Shown here: piece after piece, positions 57,001 through 64,000 of the stretch
Layout: every line of letters begins with the position of its first letter
How positions within the stretch are numbered: the stretch's first letter is position 1
From: Lycocorax pyrrhopterus obiensis
Lineage: Eukaryota > Chordata > Aves > Passeriformes > Paradisaeidae
Direction: 5' to 3'
Assembly (NCBI GenBank): GCA_014706295.1
Contig: JACSVZ010000025.1
Coordinates: 1,240,001-1,304,000, forward strand
Length of the DNA stretch: 64,000 bases
Notes under the pieces: model-generated
What the model saw: the letters and a program-made list of their open reading frames with translations, nothing else
What the model was told of the DNA's origin: nothing
The model's database searches: none
Translations under genes and position numbers: made by a program

Positions 57001-57228
57001 AAAACAAATCTAAGCTAAAAACAACATCCCTCGGACAGCTGTGTGTTTTCTTCTCTTGGTTTCTTGCTTCTGTTGATGTTAAAGGTCTCACGGGTGCAAG
57101 CTGAATTCTCGAGGGTAAAGAGTGACTGTGCTCAAATCAATGTCTGTGAAGCTTTCTGACCAGCTGTCAGTTTCCACAGAATTGTGGTACTCCAGCGTTG
57201 TCAGGACATGCCCTGAGGCACCCTTTGA
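54037..57228. other. Unique interval
   Basis: No transposon is recognised over 3.2 kb. There is an A-run at about 54885-54897, AT-rich sequence at 55440-55660 and a G-run near 56387-56396. No gene is supported. Confidence 0.5.
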
Positions 57229-57410
57229 GAAGTGGCCAAGCCCTGGAAGAGGCTGCCCAGGGCATTGCTGGAATCACCGTCCCTGGAAGTGCTCAGAAAA
57301 CACGTGGATGTGGCACTTAGGGACATGGTTTTGTGGTGGCCTTGGCAGTGCTGGGTTGAGGGCTGGACTCAATGACCTTGGAGGTCTTTTCCAACATTAA
57401 TGACTCTGGG
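57229..57410 (+). mobile_element. CR1 LINE fragment, subtype ending GGAGGTCTTTTCCAAC
   Basis: Reads GAAGTGGCCAAGCCCTGGAA, GGCTGCCCAGGGCATTGCTG, CCCTGGAAGTGCTCAGAAAA and TGTGGCACTTAGGGACATGG, and ends CAATGACCTTGGAGGTCTTT and TCCAACATTAATGACTCTGG. Same subtype as 8053-8430, with an overlapping but not identical span. Confidence 0.9.
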
Positions 57411-57991
57411 GTTGCCAGAAGAGCTGGGCACAGGGCGAGTGGGGCAGGGAATGCTGCAATCCAAATCCCTCCAGCCTGAGGGGAAATGTCTCCTGCTTCC
57501 CTGGTGTAAAACACACTTGACTTGCCCGTGCTCAGCTCTCCATGCCAAGGCAACGTGCGTGGCTCTTTCCACAAGGCCCTCTCCAGGCAGCTGGAAACAC
57601 TCAGGTCATTGAATCTCCAAGGCTCTTTTGCCTTTCTTGGGCAGCACCAAGAGCCACACATAGGGATCTGTGAGCTTATCCAAAAACCAAGAGAGCTGGG
57701 CCTAACCCTCCTTCAAACCACGGAGAGGAATGAGCTGTTTGTTCTCCCTGAGTAGTCTTGAGCATTCCTGAAACTTGGGGAGCTCCTGGGTGTTTGTGTC
57801 AGCAAGAGTCAGATCACGATATCATTAGATCACGAGGCTGCGCCTGGATTATCATCGAAAGGCAGTGAGAGCTGCTGCATCCAATTAGTTGTATGGATTA
57901 AGGGAATCCCTTCTGAAGTTTGCTGTCCCAGGAAGGAAAAAAAGAAAAAGGCGGAAAAAAGAGTGATTCGGAGAAAAAAAACCCAGCTGGG
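57411..57991. other. Unique DNA with possible OTX/PITX-type sites
   Basis: No repeat is recognised. A direct repeat AGATCACGA occurs at 57811-57819 and 57828-57836, followed by two GGATTA homeodomain cores near 57847 and 57894. An A-rich run lies at 57935-57985. Confidence 0.45.
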
Positions 57992-58043
57992 ATGTGATGG
58001 TCTTTAAGGTCCCTTCCAGCCTGATCCATTCTGGGATTCTGTG
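57992..58043 (+). mobile_element. CR1 LINE tail (about 52 bases), first of a tandem pair
   Basis: ATGTGATGGTCTTTAAGGTC, then CCTTCCAGCCTGATCCATTC and TGGGATTCTGTGG. This is a complete CR1 tail, immediately followed by a second copy in the same orientation. Confidence 0.85.
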
Positions 58044-58044
58044 G

Positions 58045-58250
58045 TAAAAAGTTCTTTACTCAGAGATTGGTGAGTAATTGGTTGCCCAGAGCAGCCATGG
58101 CTGCCCCATCCCTGGAAATGTCCCAGGCCCAGTTGGACGAGGCTTGGAGCAGCCTGGGATAGTGGAAGGTGTCCCTGCCCATGGCAGGGGTGGAACTGGA
58201 TGAGCTTTAAGGTCCCTCCCAACCCAAACCATTCTGGGATTCCATGATCC
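58045..58250 (+). mobile_element. CR1 LINE fragment, second of a tandem pair
   Basis: Begins AAAAAGTTCTTTACTCAGAG and GGTTGCCCAGAGCAGCCATG, continues GGCTTGGAGCAGCCTGGGAT and CCATGGCAGGGGTGGAACTG, and ends AACCCAAACCATTCTGGGAT and TCCATGATCC. It abuts the tail of the preceding copy with no spacer. Confidence 0.93.
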
Positions 58251-59649
58251 TGGTGTTTGGGGTAGCAGATGGATAGCTTTGGACATGCCTTATCCCAAAA
58301 TTCCTCTTGGAAAGGAGTCTGAAAAACCATCCCCCCCCTCCACAAGTCCTGCAGCTCATTTGTCATCTAAGTGACCTTAACATTGAAAAATGAGCCTTGA
58401 TGTTGGGAAATGATGGAAGTGCATGGACATCATTTAGCTGGAGCTGCCTTGTTCAAACAGCACAGTGAGGGTTTATTTATATTTCTATTTTTTATATATT
58501 TAATTTTTTCTGCAAAGACACATGCTGCTACACCATTTCAAAGGCTCTGTTGGGATGAACATGGCCTTTGTTGGTTTCTCTCTAAGTGTGGTGCACCTCA
58601 GCCCTCCCTGCTGGATTCATTTGAAGTTTCTGGGTTGCAAAGCTGTGTCGAGCCCCCGATTTCCCGCCTCACCTGGGTTTCTCATGAGAAGGGGCTGGAG
58701 GCAACCCCACAATGCCAAACCTCCCTGGATAGAGCATCCTCACCTGCTTGTTGTTGGGAAGGGGTGGGAGAAGAGGGTGAAACCAGCCAACCCACTGCAA
58801 AATCACCTTCCTGGGCTCTCTCTCACACCCGGAAAGCGCCAGCACTCCCAGCTGGGTTTTTATCTTGGCTCACTCAAGAGCCAGTGGAGCCGAGCTGCTG
58901 TAAAGTGGCCAAACTTCCTGAGGATGAATTAAAAAAGGAGGGTTTCCTAAAGAAAAAAATGAAACCCAGCCCTAGAGCAACAGCAAACTGCTGCAAACAA
59001 ACCAGCGCCCTCGGCCCCTCCTGCTCTGGCAGTGGAACGCAGCTCGTAGCCATTATCCGCGGTGTTTTAACAGCGCCTTCGCCAGCCTGAGAGAGGGATT
59101 TGCTGTCCCCAGAGCCTTGTCTTTGGGACGTGTGTCAGAAACATCCCTAAATCTTCAAAAAAACCCACCCAGCCCTCGTCTGGCTGCGGGGCTGAGCGCC
59201 GGGCTGCTGTCAGGAGCTGTAAAAACCTGCTGATAGACAGATGGAGCGGTGTAATTACACACAGGGAGGGGGACGAGCACGCTGAAATTATTGGTGTGGG
59301 CAGACAATTAGAGGCTTTTCCAGAAGATTACCCTCTCCCTCCCATCTGTGCTCCGGGGAGGAGTTTTACGCTGGCGATGCCATTTCTGTCTTCAGCCGTT
59401 TGCTGCTTTGCCCAAATCACGGCTCCACGTTCCTTCAGACATCGCTGGAGCATCCCCTGGTTCTCAGGAGGAGGGAGAGGCGCTGGTGGGGCTTTGCTGG
59501 GAGTTCAGAGCCCCCCATCATGGGTGAGGATGCCATGGGATGCATGGCAGGGTTTCCCTGGGAAATCAACCCTCAGGAGGCTGGTTTGGGGTAGGTTTGG
59601 TGATTTCCTGGTTTCTCCAGCTCACCAGGGACATTTTCAAGCATGTTTA
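58251..59649. other. Unique non-coding DNA
   Basis: No repeat is recognised. The 226-codon open frame at 58410-59090 has a short hydrophobic stretch encoded by an AT-rich run and no domain. It overlaps another open frame of 136 codons, so I do not call it a gene. Confidence 0.5.
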
Positions 59650-59702
59650 GACTACACGACCTTTAAAAGGTCCCTTCCCACTCCAGCTACTCGATGATTC
59701 CA
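59650..59702 (+). mobile_element. CR1 LINE tail (about 53 bases)
   Basis: GACTACACGACCTTTAAAAG, then GTCCCTTCCCACTCCAGCTA and CTCGATGATTCC. Short but with the right order of tail segments. Confidence 0.72.
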
Positions 59703-60798
59703 TGTGTTCAAGCAGCAGGGAGGGCAGGCAGCTCCCAAGGCCAGCAGCAAAGGGAACAGCTAATTACAGCCCCATTTCAACCCGAAACACTATTTTTGTG
59801 TTAATTGTGTATTTATTTTCAGTATTTGATGTGCTGAGGAGTCAAACAGGAATTATTTTGGATGCCTCACCACTCTTCTTTTACTTTATTTTTTTTCTAA
59901 GCCCAAGTCAGGACATTTGATTTCAGCACTGAGGGGTTATTTCTCAACAGTTTATTTTTCACATTATGGTCACTTCAGTTTGAAAACATTGCCACTGGCC
60001 TTTTGTTGAGTTTTCTGAATCAGGAAAATAATAATAGTAATAAAACAGAATACTTGGATGATTCACGATGTCCTTTGTCAGCTTTTCTTTCTCTTGGAAA
60101 GAAGATGGTAAATTGGGTGCAAACTTTCTCCCAGCTCCCATGATAACACTAGGGGTGGTGTTCGTGGTGAGCCTGTAATTATTTCCTGATGTCACACATT
60201 GTCCCTGGCTCTTACCAAACTCGTATTAAGGAGCGACAGCAGCTCCTTTGGAATGGAATCCACTCTGACACACAAACCTGGGTGTTTATATGTGTGTAAT
60301 ATATTTATTTTCCTTCTTGCCGTGTCTTCAAAGCCCTGTCAGAACCCTTTGCTTCGAAGTCCTGCAGCCAGACTTTGAGGCAACCCGAAGCCTGAGGTCT
60401 CCTTTGTGTCCCGTAAATCCATGTATATAGGGAGATGCAGAAATAAAATCAGGATTCAGTAAACTGAGTAAGTTGGCATCAAAATAAATGGGCTGCAAGC
60501 AAAATATGGGAAGTGAGAGATGGGAAGGGAATTGATTATTTATGACAAAGTTGGTGTTTGCAGGCTCGGGGCAGCCTTTTGCCCTTCACCCCGAGCTGCT
60601 GCTGCAAGGGACCCTCATGTCTCTTTTGCTCCTTCTTTATGCAGTCATGAACCAAAAATGCTGCTTTTGGGTGGTTTTGCTGTTTGGAGGTGTTTGAACT
60701 CCTGGAGGTCTGAGTGGCTCTGCCTGGTTGCATACGGGTACCAAAAATTGGTGTCTGTCCATTGCGTTCTCCATTTTGTTCTCCGGCTTCCCGCAACC
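59703..60798. other. Unique AT-rich DNA
   Basis: No transposon is recognised. Bases 59770-60080 and 60270-60500 are AT-rich and could be conserved non-coding DNA. No gene is supported. Confidence 0.5.
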
Positions 60799-60975
60799 TC
60801 TCCCATAGTCCCTGCCCTTCTTCAACAGGACTCAGCTCCCCAAAATCTCTTCCATGGCCCCTGCCCTGCTTCCAGAAAGCTCAGCCCCCCAAAACTTTTC
60901 CCATCCTCCTTGCCCTGCTTCAAGAAGGCTCAGCCCCCCAAAACTTCTCCCATGGTCCCTGCCCTGCTTTGTCAG
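60799..60975. repeat. 49-base minisatellite, about 3.5 units
   Basis: Units begin CTCAGC with CCCCAAAA at 60831, 60880 and 60929, spaced exactly 49 bases apart. A partial unit lies upstream (60799-60830). Each unit carries CCATGG/CCATCC...CCCTGCCCTGCTT. Because 49 is not a multiple of three, the overlapping 166- and 114-codon frames meet the same sequence in a different frame in each unit, which argues against coding. Confidence 0.9.
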
Positions 60976-62390
60976 AGCAATTTAATTGCAATTGGATGCA
61001 TGAGTGGTGCTGCTCGTTAAGGCTGGAGAGGCAGTCAGGGATGTGTTCACCCCTCTGATCATTCCCACCATGGCTTATTTCCCTATTTTTGTGTCTTTTC
61101 TCTTGCCTTCTATTTTTTTCCCACCCTCCCTGGTTTGCCGATTGTCATTTCTCCCAGCTTCCCCAAGCAGGAAAAAGATCCCCACAACGTTGCTGCTTCC
61201 AGTCAGATAAATCCGCGAGATTCTTTGTTTTCCCTTTTCTGAGTATTTTTCCCCTTCCCTTGCCCCTGCTTCTGCTCCATCCTCTTTTTTCCCTACTTTT
61301 TTCATTCCACCTGAGTGATACCAGCGTTTAGCAGTTGATATCCTTTACGTCATGTCCCATTAGAAGTAGGAAAAGGAGAATTTAGGGATAGTCCTGAAAT
61401 GGGAGGAGGGATTTTCTCTGAGAAAGTTCAACTCGCAGCCCAAATTTGAAAGAAGTTTGCCAGACACCTCCCAAGGCAGAGAGATAGATAGGGAACGATC
61501 TCTCCCTGCTCCCTAATTTACAGCCCTGACAATACGATGGTGTTAGTGCGCATCCATCTTCGTGTATAAAGGGGGAGAGGAAAAATGAAAATAATAAAAA
61601 AAAAATCATTATGTGCCTTTCAGCATTGACCAGCCCGAGGAGATGCAAGTTATTCTTAAGAAAGTCATGTATCTTCTTTACTTTGGCATCAACATAAATA
61701 AAATTACTTATCTCTCGGATTTAAATGCTCTGCACCTTTAGCAGGCAATAAATTCTTCTCTCCTGTCCCTTTATGTATTTATTTCTCGCTCCATCCTTCA
61801 CCTCTGAATATGAAACTGCAGCTTCCCTCCCTGCTCCGAGCAGGGGGAGGACCCCAAAGTTTCCTCCATCCTTCCCACTTGTGTTTTCTTAGGAAGGAAG
61901 CGCAGTGCCAGAGCGACGTGTGGTCCTTCCTGAATCCAGCCTCACCTTTCCCTCCACCGTGAGCCCCACTGGGGCTGACGGGGCTGTTCACTTCCCCAGA
62001 TGATGGGTCAGCCCTGACTTTCCATCACTTGGGTGTTAATTCCTGCCTGGGATGGCAGCTGGTGATGCGGGATGGGGCTGGGGGGACCCTGCTGATGCTG
62101 TGGGTGCTGCTGGGCTGCCGTCACCACTTTAATGCCAAGGTTTGTGCTGTGCTAGGGGCGGCAGTGGAGTGGGACGAGGAGCTGGGAACACACACAAATA
62201 GACAGAGCTCATAAACCTCTCATCCCTTCTTCTCTCTCTCCTTGGTGCTTGATCTGACATGACCAACTCTGCTTCGCTTTGCTTTCCCTCCTGGATTTAA
62301 AACGGAGATAGGACGGTAAAAATAATCATTGTCTTGGAAACCGTAAAGTCCAAACTGCTGCTTTCGAGTGGGACAAGGTGGAACTGGTTC
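60976..62390. other. Unique DNA with pyrimidine-rich and A-rich runs
   Basis: Bases 61075-61310 are strongly pyrimidine-rich on the plus strand. An A-rich run lies at 61588-61608. No gene is supported. Confidence 0.5.
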
Positions 62391-62445
62391 ACGGAATCAT
62401 AGAATAGTTTGGCTTGGAAGGGACCTGAAAGTTCATTTCATTCCA
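62391..62445 (-). mobile_element. CR1 LINE tail (about 55 bases)
   Basis: Reverse-orientation tail ACGGAATCATAGAATAGTTT, then GGCTTGGAAGGGACCTGAAA and GTTCATTTCATTCCA. It breaks off after about 55 bases. Confidence 0.82.
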
Positions 62446-64000
62446 GTCTCTCTTGTTCCCACAAGGAATGGCTCAGCCCTGAACCAAGAGTGGGCAAGTG
62501 CATCCCCATATCCCATTGGCATCATCCCACTTAGCGGGCAAAATAAATCCCTCTGGAAACCCCACATTTTTCTCAGAACAAAATTCAAGCAGAAAACCCT
62601 GAATCCCGGGATTTCTTTCGTCAGGAAGATTCTGCTCGTGCCCTTGGAAATCCAGAGGGGTTTGGGATGAGCAGTTTGCCTCACATGTAGAACTGCAGCA
62701 GGAAACAGGTCCCTTACCGGCACTGATTTTTTTTTTTAAATTTAGAGTCCGTGTTTTCCAAAGCCTTCTCTTTCTTTCCCATCCCAAAATAACCTGGCAG
62801 CAATGACATTTTAACGGGAAATTAAATGAAAACATTTATTTTGAATTGACATTTTGACTTGAAATGCTGATTTGTTCCGGATTTTTAAGCCAGAGAGCAG
62901 CAACGCACGGTTGTTGTAAATGACAAAAAAAGGAGGAATAGATCAAAAATAGCTACGAACTCTCGGGACACGTCAGGGACACTTGGCTCCTGGGGAGTTC
63001 TGTAGGGAGGGACACAGGAGCCAGACTCAGCTTCTGCACCAACCCACCTTTGCCTCTAATTTGAAACAAGCAAAAAAAGGCCAGTTTTCTGTTTTCATGA
63101 GAAAGCCAGAAATTTCCGTGAGACGCGGGGAGTGGGAATCGATTTTTCCCATCTGCCGTTCCCCACCGCCGTTGGAGGATGATACTGTTGATGTGTTGAG
63201 GTTTTGCCTTCTTTAAATATCACTGGTATTTATTTTCATTACTCGCTCTTAATTCTAACGAAGCTGAAGTCTCCTCTGTGCCCTGGTGGGGAATTTATCC
63301 CAAAAAAGCGTCTAGAAACGTTTGGTTTCTTGGTCTGCAAACATCCTTTCATCTCTCCAGCATCCCATCTGTCTGTCTAGCTGCTCCTCCACCGCTTCCT
63401 TCCTCTTCCCTGTGATCGCAGCCACCACGACCTGTGAAATGAACATTTTCATAAAATCTTCGTTTGCATTTCAAACGAGGCAGAGGCACAGAAACCCACA
63501 GGAAAGGAGAAAAAAGCACAAAAACCAACTTTGCTTTCTCGGTTCCTCCTCATTTCTCACATCTGAAGAGATTATTAAACATGTCTAAAGGTAAAATCTC
63601 AACTCCTCCCTACGTGCCTCCAATGGAAATAGTTTTCCTTGGATGTTCTCTTCCCCTCATCCTCTTCTGGTACACTTTGGGTGGGCTCCTGTGCTGTTAT
63701 GTTGAATTTGTGTGATGTTGCCCTCTAATGGCTGATCAACAGGAATTTTAGGAGCCCTGACCAAGAAATCCTCCTTTATTTTCTTGGGAGAAATGGTGGG
63801 AGTTTGGAGATAAAGGGTCTGGGGGCTTTCTCTTTACCCAACAGAGGAGTGGGAAATGCACGTGAAACTCTCGTTGCGTTGCCTCTCCAACCCCCTTGTC
63901 ACTCATCCCTCTACCCCAAAACAGAAAGAACCAAAATTAGCTATTTAGGAAGGGATTTTTCCCCCCCACAAGCCCTTTCTTGGCTGCCTCCACCCTGCAG
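62446..64000. other. Unique non-coding DNA to the window end
   Basis: No repeat is recognised. Bases 62800-63260 are AT-rich. No gene is supported. Confidence 0.5.

Noticed and set aside
58410..59090. 226-codon plus-strand open frame with a hydrophobic stretch
   Set aside because: The hydrophobic stretch comes from an AT-rich run. There is no recognised domain, no promoter or splice context, and a second frame is equally open.
60520..61020. 166-codon frame with repeated PPK/CPAL segments
   Set aside because: The apparent repeats come from the 49-base minisatellite, whose period is not a multiple of three. The reading frame shifts between units.
1..64000. Bacterial-type operons, CRISPR arrays, phage or defence systems
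   Set aside because: No array of spaced repeats, no ribosome-binding sites with long ordered frames, and the repeat content is avian. The window is vertebrate non-coding DNA.

Overview
This window looks like intergenic DNA from a bird, most likely a Neoavian and possibly a songbird. The main evidence is 24 recognisable fragments of the avian LINE family CR1. Nearly all are 5'-truncated copies keeping only the last 50-540 bases. They share the diagnostic 3' end (AAGGTCCCTTCCAACCCAAA followed by CATTCTGTGATTC-type tail units). I also see one clear long terminal repeat (LTR) of an old endogenous retrovirus and a truncated copy of its 5' end. A second LTR is possible, and an older LINE reverse-transcriptase remnant is likely. 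I found no protein-coding gene, rRNA, tRNA or CRISPR array that I can support. There is no prokaryotic organisation. The longest open frames (for example 312, 299, 280 and 215 codons) are antisense or sense readings of CR1 and LTR sequence.

Layout. 0-6.4 kb: a LINE-like open frame on the minus strand, a 162-base block bounded by 19-base inverted repeats, an LTR fragment, two minus-strand CR1 copies and a nearly complete LTR. 6.4-16.9 kb: mostly unique, AT-rich DNA with two plus-strand CR1 tails and one exon-like block on the minus strand near 9.7 kb. 16.9-26.8 kb: CR1-rich, with two stretches that look like conserved non-coding sequence (18.9-19.1 and 21.2-21.55 kb). 26.8-40.6 kb: unique DNA, a possible LTR at 32 kb, four CR1 copies, a CpG-rich patch at 35.4 kb, a perfect AT-rich hairpin at 36.7 kb and two microsatellites. 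40.6-49.6 kb: nine kilobases with no CR1. 49.6-59.7 kb: the densest CR1 cluster (eight copies, all plus strand) and a CpG-rich patch at 51.1 kb. 59.7-64 kb: unique DNA with a 49-base minisatellite and one short CR1 tail.

Seventeen CR1 copies lie on the plus strand and seven on the minus strand. At least three CR1 types are present: the common 'GAGGCCCTGGCACAGGGTGC' type, a 'GGGTGCTGGGCACTGCCCAG' type (19.8 and 49.6 kb) and a type ending in 'GGAGGTCTTTTCCAAC' (8.1 and 57.2 kb).

Nothing here works together as an operon or pathway. Any function is likely to be regulatory: candidate enhancers in the unique AT-rich blocks, and CpG-rich patches that could be small promoters or enhancers. These calls are inferences from base composition and motifs. 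They need cross-species alignment, which I could not run. Element boundaries are by eye and may be off by about 10-20 bases.
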